Assembly: GCA_031275035.1 (NCBI GenBank)
Contig: JAISPH010000121.1
Span: forward strand, 1-18,548
Direction of reading: 5' to 3'
Length of the DNA stretch: 18,548 nt
Source of the DNA: Treponema sp.
GTDB taxonomy: Bacteria > Spirochaetota > Spirochaetia > Treponematales > Breznakiellaceae
Shown here: piece after piece, positions 6,174 through 12,796 of the stretch
Numbering within the stretch: the stretch's first letter is position 1
How the letters are laid out: each line of letters begins with the position of its first letter
Position numbers and translations under genes: made by a program
The notes under the pieces: generated by a model
Told to the model about the DNA's origin: nothing
What the model saw: the letters and a program-made list of their open reading frames with translations, nothing else
Database searches by the model: none

Positions 6174-7421
6174 ATGAGACGGGTAGCTACGGACATGCCG
6201 AATAACGATATGCAGTATTACCTCAGACGCCGGGAAGAGGCCCTGTCCAATCAGCAGGCCAGGATTGCCGGCAACAGCAGGATCAGGGATCTGCGGGATG
6301 ATCCCCTGGCCGTCTCCCATGCGGTGCGGTACGAGTCGTATTTGGCCAGGCTTGAACGGTACGAAAAAAATACCCTCTTTGCCAGGGACCATTACAACGA
6401 AGTTGACCTCTACCTTAGGCAGACCAACGATGTACTCCAGCGTATCAGGGAACTGGCCGTAGCCGGAGCCAACGGTCCCTATGCCCCGGAGGATCTGAAG
6501 TATATGGCGGTGGAGATCAATGAACTGCTGAAAGAAGTAATCGCCGCTTCCAATGCGGTAGGTCCCAATACAAAACAGCTTTTTGCGGGGGAAAAGGTCT
6601 TTACCGAACCCTTCCGCCCGGTGGAAGGAACCGTTCAGGGAGGCGGAGAATCCATGGTGGTCCGGGTTGAATACCGGGGCGCCGGCCCCGCCCGCAATAC
6701 GGAGATAAGCGAAAATACCTACGCTTCCCTGGACATAGGGGGAGGGGAGGCCTTCTGGGCGGAAAAGATGCAGATCTTCTCCACCCTGGACGCTACCAAC
6801 TACCGGGTTCCCGCAGAAGGGGCCTTCTATGTGGACGGCGAGGAGATCACCGTAGACCCCGGGGATACCCTCCACGCCATTGTGGCAAAGATCAACGAAT
6901 CCGCCGCTCCGGTCAAAGCCTATGTGGACCCCGAAACCAAGGGCATAGCCCTGGAGGGTACCAGCGCCCATCTTATCCGCCTCGAAGATCGTCAGGATTC
7001 CAGGGTGCTTCAGGATTTGGGTCTCATTGCTCCTAATAACGATCCCGCCGCTCCCAACTGGCATCCCGGAGCCAGGATCGCCGGCGGTTCCGCCTTTGAT
7101 ATGATAATCCGCCTCCGGGACGCCCTGTACCGGGGGGATCAAGACTTTGTGGGCAGCCAGGGTATAGGGGGTATCGATCTGGCCCTGAACAACCTGGCCG
7201 GCCGCATAGCCGATATAGGAAGCCGTCAGGAACGGGTGGAGATGACCTGGAAGCGGATCAACGGCGAGATCCCCGCCGTTACTGCCGCCCTGGACCGGGA
7301 GACGGGCCTGGATCTTGCCGCCGCCGCCATGGATCTGAACATGATGGACCTTGCCCGGCGGGCGGCCCTTCAAACTGCGGCACGGATAATCCCGCCCACC
7401 CTGCTGGATTTCCTCCGTTAA
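6174..7421 (+). CDS. flgL: FlgL, hook-filament junction protein 2 (HAP3)
   Basis: 415 residues. The N-terminal helix RRVATDMPNNDMQYYLRRRE with LSNQQARIAGNSRIRDLRDDP matches the flagellin-like start of FlgL. The C-terminus has the paired helix ERVEMTWKRINGEIPAVTAAL and AAAAMDLNMMDLARRAALQTAARI. FlgL sits between FlgK and the flagellin filament. AAGGAG five bases before ATG 6174; 27 bases after flgK. The central part (about 140-330) is an insert typical of spirochaetal HAPs and is less conserved. No cysteine and no signal peptide, as expected for a type III export substrate. Confidence 0.93.
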   Translation: MRRVATDMPNNDMQYYLRRREEALSNQQARIAGNSRIRDLRDDPLAVSHAVRYESYLARLERYEKNTLFARDHYNEVDLYLRQTNDVLQRIRELAVAGANGPYAPEDLKYMAVEINELLKEVIAASNAVGPNTKQLFAGEKVFTEPFRPVEGTVQGGGESMVVRVEYRGAGPARNTEISENTYASLDIGGGEAFWAEKMQIFSTLDATNYRVPAEGAFYVDGEEITVDPGDTLHAIVAKINESAAPVKAYVDPETKGIALEGTSAHLIRLEDRQDSRVLQDLGLIAPNNDPAAPNWHPGARIAGGSAFDMIIRLRDALYRGDQDFVGSQGIGGIDLALNNLAGRIADIGSRQERVEMTWKRINGEIPAVTAALDRETGLDLAAAAMDLNMMDLARRAALQTAARIIPPTLLDFLR

Positions 7422-7448
7422 GCAAAAAAGCGGCATGAGGAGAACGAT

Positions 7449-7922
7449 GTGAAAGTAACAACCAAGGCATACGGCCTAATCGACGTTGATGAACGGCAGC
7501 GGATTACCTTTCCCGATGGACTTTTCGGCTTCGAGTCCTTTAAGGAGTATGTGCTTCTGGATGCGGAACGTCAGCCTTTTTACTGGCTCCAATCCCTGGA
7601 TGTGGAAGATGTGGCCTTTATCCTGGTTAACCCCTTTCTTTTCAGATCCGACTATGAGGTGGACATCAACGACGACGAGATGCGGGAAGTCGGCATATCC
7701 GGCCCCGAGAAGGCCCTTATCTTTTCCGTTGTTACCATTCCCGCGGAAGGCCCCATGACCGCCAACCTCCAGGGGCCGCTGATCATCAGCCGGGAAACCC
7801 GCCGGGGCAGACAGGCGGTGCTTATCGATCCCCGGTGGAAAACCAAGCATGACATTATGGCGGAACTGGCGGCGGCAAAGCAGGGCGTCCCCGTTCCCGA
7901 TACGAGGGAAAACCCATGCTGA
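7449..7922 (+). CDS. fliW: FliW, flagellar assembly factor and CsrA antagonist
   Basis: 157 residues. The FliW fold is recognisable from [40 protein letters not shown], and the later [21 protein letters not shown] with RRGRQAVL. In Bacillus subtilis FliW binds either flagellin or CsrA: when flagellin is exported, freed FliW inhibits CsrA and flagellin translation resumes. The T. pallidum FliW homologue was reported to bind flagellins. The start is GTG at 7449, with GAGGAG six bases upstream; the overlapping ATG two bases earlier reads straight into TGA. It overlaps csrA by seven bases. The C-terminal tail after about residue 135 looks like a lineage-specific extension. Confidence 0.95.
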   Translation: MKVTTKAYGLIDVDERQRITFPDGLFGFESFKEYVLLDAERQPFYWLQSLDVEDVAFILVNPFLFRSDYEVDINDDEMREVGISGPEKALIFSVVTIPAEGPMTANLQGPLIISRETRRGRQAVLIDPRWKTKHDIMAELAAAKQGVPVPDTRENPC

Positions 7923-8149
7923 TACTTTCCAGAAAGATCAACGAAAAAATAATGATAGGGGACGACATATCCGTTTCCATAATAGAGATCCGGGGAGACC
8001 AGGTCCGCCTGGGGGTCAGCGCGCCGAAGGCGGTCAAAGTTTTCAGGCAGGAAGTGTTTGACGCCATCAGGGCCGAAAACAAGGCTGCCGTTGAATCCGC
8101 TCCGGTATTTCCCGAACTGGATTTCGGCGCAAACCGGGAGCCCCTCTAG
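7916..8149 (+). CDS. csrA: CsrA, RNA-binding translational regulator
   Basis: 77 residues, slightly longer than E. coli CsrA (61) because of a C-terminal tail of the kind seen in FliW-regulated CsrAs. The RNA-contacting residues are present: Leu4 and Arg6 in [10 protein letters not shown], and Arg44 in KVFRQEV after the usual [11 protein letters not shown] strand. The homodimer binds A(N)GGA in hairpin loops and over ribosome binding sites. ATG 7916 has GAGGG seven bases upstream, inside fliW; the reading frames overlap, so translation is likely coupled and FliW and CsrA are made in step. The probable targets in this window are the two flaB leaders and flaG. Confidence 0.97.
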   Translation: MLILSRKINEKIMIGDDISVSIIEIRGDQVRLGVSAPKAVKVFRQEVFDAIRAENKAAVESAPVFPELDFGANREPL

Positions 8150-8168
8150 GAGCCTGCTGCACCTGTAG

Positions 8169-8194
8169 AATTTTTGCATATATATGCAAAAATT
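8169..8194. repeat. 26-base perfect palindrome after csrA
   Basis: A perfect inverted repeat centred at 8181/8182. The half-site AATTTTTGCATAT is followed by its exact complement. Only four of the 26 bases are G or C, unlike the GC-rich surroundings. It may be a protein-binding site or a weak csrA transcript-end hairpin. Confidence 0.55.
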
Positions 8195-8231
8195 TCCGAT
8201 TATCGGGGCTCTTTATGCAGTTTGCAAGGTA

Positions 8232-8256
8232 AAAAATCGCCTAATCGGCGATTTTT
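8232..8256. terminator. Bidirectional intrinsic terminator between convergent operons
   Basis: AAAAATCGCC pairs perfectly with GGCGATTTTT around taatc. It ends in T5 on the plus strand and T6 on the minus strand. It sits between the csrA end (8149) and the HD-GYP gene end (8340) and can serve both convergent transcripts. Confidence 0.85.
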
Positions 8257-8297
8257 GGAGGTTTTATGCGCAAAGCGCAGTAAACTGCCGGGCTGCG

Positions 8298-8330
8298 GCC
8301 GGGTTCAATCCGCCCTTGTTGAAACCCGGC
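8298..8330. other. Hairpin directly after the HD-GYP gene
   Basis: GCCGGGTT-CAA pairs with TTG-AAACCCGGC apart from one bulged base, around a ten-base loop. It is not followed by a T-run. On the minus strand it is the first structure after the stop codon at 8340 and may protect the mRNA 3' end. The terminator proper is at 8232-8256. Confidence 0.4.
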
Positions 8331-8339
8331 AGGAGAGGA

Positions 8340-9401
8340 TCAGCCGTCTTTGTTTTCTTCAAAGAGCCTGTCAAAATCCCGGTCTATGGTGGTAAAGACT
8401 TCGACAAGGGCGGGATCAAAGTGGGTTCCCGTTTCCTCCACCATCTTTGCCATGGCGGTAGCATGGTCAAAGGCGGGCTTATAGCTCCGTTCCATCCGCA
8501 GGGCGTCGTAAACATCCGCTATAGAAACGATCCGGGCCGCCAGGGGTATCATAATTCCTTCAAGCTGGAAGGGGTAACCCGAACCGTCCCACCGTTCATG
8601 GTGGGAGAGGGCTATTTCCTTGGCCATGGGGTTGGGATAAGTTGAAAGGATAAAGGCGCCGTTCTTCGTATGTTCCCGCATGACCGTCCATTCCCAGTCC
8701 GAAAGGGGCCCCTCCTTGTTAAGGATGTCATCCGGGGTGCCTATCTTGCCCACATCGTGCATGGAAGCCAGAAAGCCGATATTGTCGATAAAATCCGCAT
8801 CTATTCTGTCGTAGCCGGTCCGGTTGTAGAGCTCCTCCGCCAGCCGCTTTGAATAGAAGTTGACACGGCTGATATGCTTGCCCGTATCGTTATCCTTCAG
8901 CTTCGAAGCTTCCAGGAGGCTCATAAAGACGCTTCTGAGAAGTTTCTTGTTTTCTTCGGTTACATCGTCAAACATGACGATAAATTCTTCCGGCAGCTTA
9001 CTGTCCGTATCCGCGGGGAAGAGGTATACCCTTGTCTGGACCGAGACCATTTGCCGGGATTTAACCCGGGCCAGGCCCTTCCACGAATAGCCGTTTCTTC
9101 CGGTAAGGATCGTGTCCCGTATGGTCCGGATATCCTCCATTTCAAAGGATCTGCCGAAGGCGTCAATAAAATAATTACCCGCCAAATTGAAGAAGCCCGT
9201 AAAGAGATTTTTGCATGCGTCATTGGCGAAGAGAATTTTCATTTTTTTATTGATAAAGAGAACGGGAAAGATGCTGTTGAGAAACGGGTTAAACGCCGAA
9301 ATCCGGCGTATATTTGCCTTTTCGTCATCATCCGGCTCATCGCCCAGTTCTTCTATATCAAGGGGTTCGAGATCTTCCAAATCATTTTGAATATCCGCCA
9401 T
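8340..9401 (-). CDS. PAS-like plus HD-GYP protein, predicted c-di-GMP phosphodiesterase
   Basis: 353 residues, soluble. Residues 1-28 are very acidic. About 40-147 resemble a PAS sensor (NSIFPVLFINKKMKILFANDAC to EEFIVMFDDVTEENK). About 155-345 are the HD-GYP domain. The metal and signature residues are all visible: His176, His215-Asp216 in HDVGK, His244, His267-His268 in HHERWDGSGYP, GYP 275-277 and Asp296 in IADVYDAL. Such enzymes hydrolyse cyclic di-GMP, lowering the signal read by PilZ proteins such as the one encoded four genes upstream. Its start lies one base after the tsaB stop, so it is the last gene of the flaG-fliD operon. Active residues are intact, but activity is inferred. Confidence 0.88.
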   Translation of the reverse strand: MADIQNDLEDLEPLDIEELGDEPDDDEKANIRRISAFNPFLNSIFPVLFINKKMKILFANDACKNLFTGFFNLAGNYFIDAFGRSFEMEDIRTIRDTILTGRNGYSWKGLARVKSRQMVSVQTRVYLFPADTDSKLPEEFIVMFDDVTEENKKLLRSVFMSLLEASKLKDNDTGKHISRVNFYSKRLAEELYNRTGYDRIDADFIDNIGFLASMHDVGKIGTPDDILNKEGPLSDWEWTVMREHTKNGAFILSTYPNPMAKEIALSHHERWDGSGYPFQLEGIMIPLAARIVSIADVYDALRMERSYKPAFDHATAMAKMVEETGTHFDPALVEVFTTIDRDFDRLFEENKDG

Positions 9402-9402
9402 A

Positions 9403-10107
9403 TTAATCCAGCTGCTTTGTTAATTCAGCGTCGCTTTTCCGCAGGTACATGGGACCTGTAAAAAGCGTCTCCCTATTATCTAATATTATATTCTTTTTTT
9501 TGACAATTGCCAGTAATTCCCGGGCCCTTCCTTTCCGGCAGCCGGGATCAATGAGGATACGTTCCGGGGGCAGGTCATCAAGGAGGGAGGCCAGCTCCGG
9601 GGCGCCCGGTCCGGTAAGCAGGGTTTGTCCCTCTTTGGGGATCAGCGCGCCGATTTCGGCGGTTTCCCCGTCCAGGTAGGACGAAATCCGCCCGCCCCCC
9701 CGGTACAGGGCGGTGAAAAAACGGCGCTTTTTGGCGTCAATCACCGGCAACACCGCCCCGGGCCAGTGGAGGCAGGAGAGGGCCATGCAGTCCAGGGTAG
9801 GGGAGGCCGCCAGGGGAATCCCCAGGGCCAGGGCTATGCCCTTGGCGGCGGAAAAGCCTATGCGGAGTCCCGTAAATGATCCGGGCCCTCCCATACAGGC
9901 CACTAAATCCAGATCCGCCGGCTCCATACCGGCGTTTTTCAGGAGGGTATCGGTCATCTCCATGAGGAATTCCGAATGCCGGAGCCCCAAATCAGCCTCC
10001 ATATACCAGCCGTCCCGGTTTGTGGAAACGGCCCCCCGGGGAAGCCCGTCCGCCGCCAAAGCCAGGGAGAGGATCTCCGTGGCCGTATCCAGGGCCAGGA
10101 TATTCAT
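9403..10107 (-). CDS. tsaB: TsaB (YeaZ), t6A tRNA-modification protein
   Basis: 234 residues, usual length for TsaB. The N-terminus MNILALDTATEILSLAL is the ASKHA-fold first strand, and GGPGSFTGLRIGFSAAKGIALAL is the family signature. TsaB pairs with TsaD and TsaE to transfer the threonylcarbamoyl group to A37 of ANN-decoding tRNAs; tsaD is not in this window. Its ATG overlaps the tsaE stop by four bases (ATGA), the usual sign of coupling. It has no link to flagella by function and may simply be carried in this operon. Confidence 0.93.
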   Translation of the reverse strand: MNILALDTATEILSLALAADGLPRGAVSTNRDGWYMEADLGLRHSEFLMEMTDTLLKNAGMEPADLDLVACMGGPGSFTGLRIGFSAAKGIALALGIPLAASPTLDCMALSCLHWPGAVLPVIDAKKRRFFTALYRGGGRISSYLDGETAEIGALIPKEGQTLLTGPGAPELASLLDDLPPERILIDPGCRKGRARELLAIVKKKNIILDNRETLFTGPMYLRKSDAELTKQLD

Positions 10108-10553
10108 TGCAGTCCCTCAAGGCCCCTGATCCTGAGGGTCCGCCGGGTTTCCCCGGTAATTTCTATTTCGATCGCCGCAGCCCCGGGAGGGATAGAACCG
10201 GCTATGTGTTCACTCCATTCGATCAGGGCGGCCCCGTCTCCGTAGAGGTACTCTTCTCCGCCCATGGCAAGAAAATCGCCGGCGCCGTTTAAGCGGTATG
10301 CGTCAATATGGTAGAGGGGCAGCCTTCCCCTGTATTCCGAGACAATAGTATAGGTGGGACTGGTAATCTCTTCGTCAATACCCAGACCCCGGGCGATGCC
10401 TTTGACCAGACAGGTCTTACCCGCCCCCAATCCGCCCCTGAGGGCGACAATGCTGCCGGGGCGGAGCAGGGGGGCGATCCGTTCCCCTGCGGCCATGGTT
10501 TCTCCGGGGGAGGCCGAAAGGATAACGGCGCCTTCCGCCCCGGTTTCAGCCAG
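10104..10553 (-). CDS. tsaE: TsaE (YjeE), t6A-synthesis ATPase; start uncertain
   Basis: P-loop ATPase of the t6A pathway. Walker A is GGLGAGKTC. The family motifs SPTYTIVSEY, YHIDAYRL and IEWSEHI follow in order. The first ATG (10496, GGAG five bases upstream) gives 130 residues but leaves out the N-terminal strand of the fold. That strand is encoded in frame just upstream as VILSASPGET, a clear match to the family start. Between it and an upstream TAA there is no ATG, GTG or TTG. A CTG at 10551-10553 lies five or six bases after GGAGG and overlaps the previous gene's stop by eight bases; it would give 149 residues. I therefore give the longer form. The ATG start remains possible. Confidence 0.85.
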   Translation of the reverse strand: MAETGAEGAVILSASPGETMAAGERIAPLLRPGSIVALRGGLGAGKTCLVKGIARGLGIDEEITSPTYTIVSEYRGRLPLYHIDAYRLNGAGDFLAMGGEEYLYGDGAALIEWSEHIAGSIPPGAAAIEIEITGETRRTLRIRGLEGLQ

Positions 10554-10809
10554 GGAGCCCTCCCGTATTATGCAGGTGATGGATGTAGGTTTTTATTGCT
10601 TTGATCAGGGGAACCAGGGGATAATCGACGGGATCCGCCAGGGTAACGATAATTTCCCGTTGTCCCGTAGGTTTGATCTCGATGGAAAAATCGATGCGCC
10701 TTTCTATGGGTTTGTTTACCAGTTCCAGAACGGCAATCCCCGTATAGAGCAGCCGGTAATAGATGGGAACGTCCTTTCTGACAATATCCTTGATCTCAAG
10801 TACCTTCAT
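10546..10809 (-). CDS. Conserved-looking small protein of unknown function (87 aa)
   Basis: No family recognised. It is soluble and predicted to be mixed alpha/beta. The N-terminus MKVLEIKDIVRKDVPIYYR and the segment KPIERRIDFSIEIKPTGQRE with IIVTLADPVDYPLVPLIKAIKTYI look like an ordinary folded domain. It is basic overall, with no cysteine. ATG 10809 has GAGG five bases upstream and lies 24 bases after the PilZ gene. The start of tsaE overlaps or closely follows its end. Tight packing and normal codon use make it a real gene; its job may relate to either the flagellar or the t6A neighbours. Confidence 0.75.
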   Translation of the reverse strand: MKVLEIKDIVRKDVPIYYRLLYTGIAVLELVNKPIERRIDFSIEIKPTGQREIIVTLADPVDYPLVPLIKAIKTYIHHLHNTGGLPG

Positions 10810-10833
10810 AGGGCCTCAACCATGACTGTTCCG

Positions 10834-11937
10834 TCACTCTTCATTATTATACTCAAATACCATAGCGTTAATCATATTCATGGTTCTGCGGGGTACCTTG
10901 AGGAACTTAACATGAACGACGGTGCCTATAGTCCCGCTCCGGTTGGTCCTGAGCACCTGTCCCAGGGCGGCCGCCGTAATTCCGGTTTGGGTAAATTCAA
11001 TTTTCAGGCGGCCGCCGGCATTTACCACCGCGGATGTCATAATGGCGCAGCCCCCTATGGAAATATCCGTAACGGAACCCTTAAAGCGGTTCCGGTCCAC
11101 CACCATTTTCTTTTCTTTTTTCCGGCCGTTTTTTACCTCTTCCACTCTGACAAAGGAGAAATAGCAGCTCATGGTGGTCCGTTTCCGCCTGAAGCGCCGC
11201 TGAGTCAGGGCCTTTGCCCTGTTTGAATGGGCCAGCTGAATAACCGGGCCGTCGTGGGTATCGCTCATCCCCGCCACATGGCTGTCGAAGGAATAACCCT
11301 TGCTCGATTTTGTAAAAAAGGAAAGGGAAACCCTGGTCCCCTTGGGGAGCCGTATAGGGGTTCCCAGGGCATTCCTGGGGCATTCTACCAGCAGATTCAT
11401 CCCCTTGGAGGAAACAACCCGCACCGGATAGGAATCCCTGCCGGTAGTGATAACCGCAGACATATTCTCCGCAACCTGGGTGGTGGAAGTGATATTTCCC
11501 TTAGGGCTGCCGGTGGATTCAATAATATTCCTTACCGAAAAGAGGAGGGCGAACTTTCTCTGCATATCCTCTTCGCTTTCGGAATTCCGCTCAATCTGTT
11601 CATAGGCCCGCTTAAAATGCCGGTCCAGCAGATTCGGGCTGCTCAGGACTCTGGCGGGATCGGTTACTTCGTCGTTTCTGAGTACATACTCCAGTACCTT
11701 CGCCTGATCCCTGTTTAATCCATAGGAACTAGCCAGGCGGTACAGGGTAAAGCCGCTGAATTTTCTGGGAGCCAGGGTAGAACGGGAACGTCCGCTTCCC
11801 ATAGCGCCGCCCACGCCTTTTCTTACCAAATTGACGATTAAAACGATAAGAATAAAGGCTCCCAAGCCTATAAGAAAAATAAGGGCCCCGACAGGATCGT
11901 CTTCTTTGAAGTATTGGACAGTTTGCAGAAGGTACAT
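10834..11937 (-). CDS. Membrane-anchored PilZ (YcgR-like) c-di-GMP receptor
   Basis: 367 residues. One membrane segment at about 17-38 (GALIFLIGLGAFILIVLIVNLV in two parts: GALIFLIGLGAF and ILIVLIVNLV), then a basic linker and a helical region (60-145). A YcgR-type N-domain follows at about 165-245, and a C-terminal PilZ domain from about 247. The c-di-GMP-binding motifs are RRFRRKR (247-253) and DISIGG (D291, S293, G296). YcgR-type proteins bind c-di-GMP and act on the flagellar motor or switch. The place in the fliD operon fits a role in motility control. GGAGG eight or nine bases before ATG 11937. The N-terminal membrane anchor is unlike E. coli YcgR. Confidence 0.85.
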   Translation of the reverse strand: MYLLQTVQYFKEDDPVGALIFLIGLGAFILIVLIVNLVRKGVGGAMGSGRSRSTLAPRKFSGFTLYRLASSYGLNRDQAKVLEYVLRNDEVTDPARVLSSPNLLDRHFKRAYEQIERNSESEEDMQRKFALLFSVRNIIESTGSPKGNITSTTQVAENMSAVITTGRDSYPVRVVSSKGMNLLVECPRNALGTPIRLPKGTRVSLSFFTKSSKGYSFDSHVAGMSDTHDGPVIQLAHSNRAKALTQRRFRRKRTTMSCYFSFVRVEEVKNGRKKEKKMVVDRNRFKGSVTDISIGGCAIMTSAVVNAGGRLKIEFTQTGITAAALGQVLRTNRSGTIGTVVHVKFLKVPRRTMNMINAMVFEYNNEE

Positions 11938-11964
11938 GTCCGGGAACCTCCCTACATTCCGGTC

Positions 11965-12792
11965 TCAGCACCGGGATTTAATAACAGCATAGAACTTCCC
12001 AAGCCGGGGCGCAAGCTCATATTCAGCCAGATCCCCCGCCAGAACCGCATCCTTGGTTTCATAGGCCGCCAACAGCTCTTTTACGGCGGCGGTAAATTCC
12101 TCAAGAAAGGCCTTGAAAGGAACCCCCTCTACTTCCAGGGAATCCGGGTCCAGCCCCTGGGATTTCAGCAGAGGGAGGAGACGGAAGATCTTTTCCGAAA
12201 TGCCGGTAAAGAGGGATACCGTTTCCGCAGCCCGGCCGTCCTTGCCGGTCTGAACATCCAGGGGCAGATCTTCCAGGCGTTTTACAATTTCCGTAAGCAC
12301 CGGCTCGGCGCGGCCCAATTCCTGCCGGGGATTTTCAATTTCCCGTATCCTTTCCTCCGTCAAAAACCGGATTTCCCCCGGGGAGAGCCCCTCTCCGGCA
12401 AAGGTTTTACCCGCCTTTACGGACAAATCGGGAAGCTTCTCCGCAAGAAAACGGGCGGCGGCGCTCTCCGCCCAGCCGGAGGCCAGACTTTTCTGTTCCT
12501 CAAAAGAGGCGGCTTCATAGTCGTTCAGGGTATTCCGCAGGGTATAGAGAGCTTCCAGGGCCAGCAGGAACCAGGTGCTGGTCTTGATGTCCAGGGTTTT
12601 GATCTGTTCCAGGGACAGGCCCAGGGCGGAATCCACCCCTTCAACGCCTATAACTTCACCATCTACAGTCAAACCCGAAAGATAATGCCCGGATCCTTCA
12701 AGCCAGTTTTCCAGGCCCGAAAGCAGATCTTCAATGGTTTTTTCGGTTTCCAGAGTAATGTCCGCCGGAACACCGTTGATAGTAATTTCCAT
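11965..12792 (-). CDS. Unknown protein encoded directly after fliD (275 aa)
   Basis: No family recognised. The frame is open far upstream, but the part before 12792 is antisense-like shadow of fliD. ATG 12792 starts MEITINGVPADITLETEK, four bases after the fliD stop, with AGGTAG upstream. The first 50 residues look like a small beta-grasp-like unit (ITINGVPADITL, GLTVDGEVIGVEGVD). The rest is strongly helical and acidic, ending in KELLAAYETKDAVLAGDLAE and YELAPRLGKFYAVIKS. There is no signal peptide or membrane segment. Many bacteria have the flagellin chaperone fliS in this slot, and helical content would suit a cytosolic flagellar chaperone, but that is only a guess from position. Confidence 0.8.
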   Translation of the reverse strand: MEITINGVPADITLETEKTIEDLLSGLENWLEGSGHYLSGLTVDGEVIGVEGVDSALGLSLEQIKTLDIKTSTWFLLALEALYTLRNTLNDYEAASFEEQKSLASGWAESAAARFLAEKLPDLSVKAGKTFAGEGLSPGEIRFLTEERIREIENPRQELGRAEPVLTEIVKRLEDLPLDVQTGKDGRAAETVSLFTGISEKIFRLLPLLKSQGLDPDSLEVEGVPFKAFLEEFTAAVKELLAAYETKDAVLAGDLAEYELAPRLGKFYAVIKSRC

Positions 12793-12796
12793 TTCT

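Noticed and set aside
5889..7436. 515-residue open frame on the minus strand over flgK/flgL
   Set aside because: Shadow produced by GC-rich codon use of flgL; the plus-strand product is clearly FlgL.
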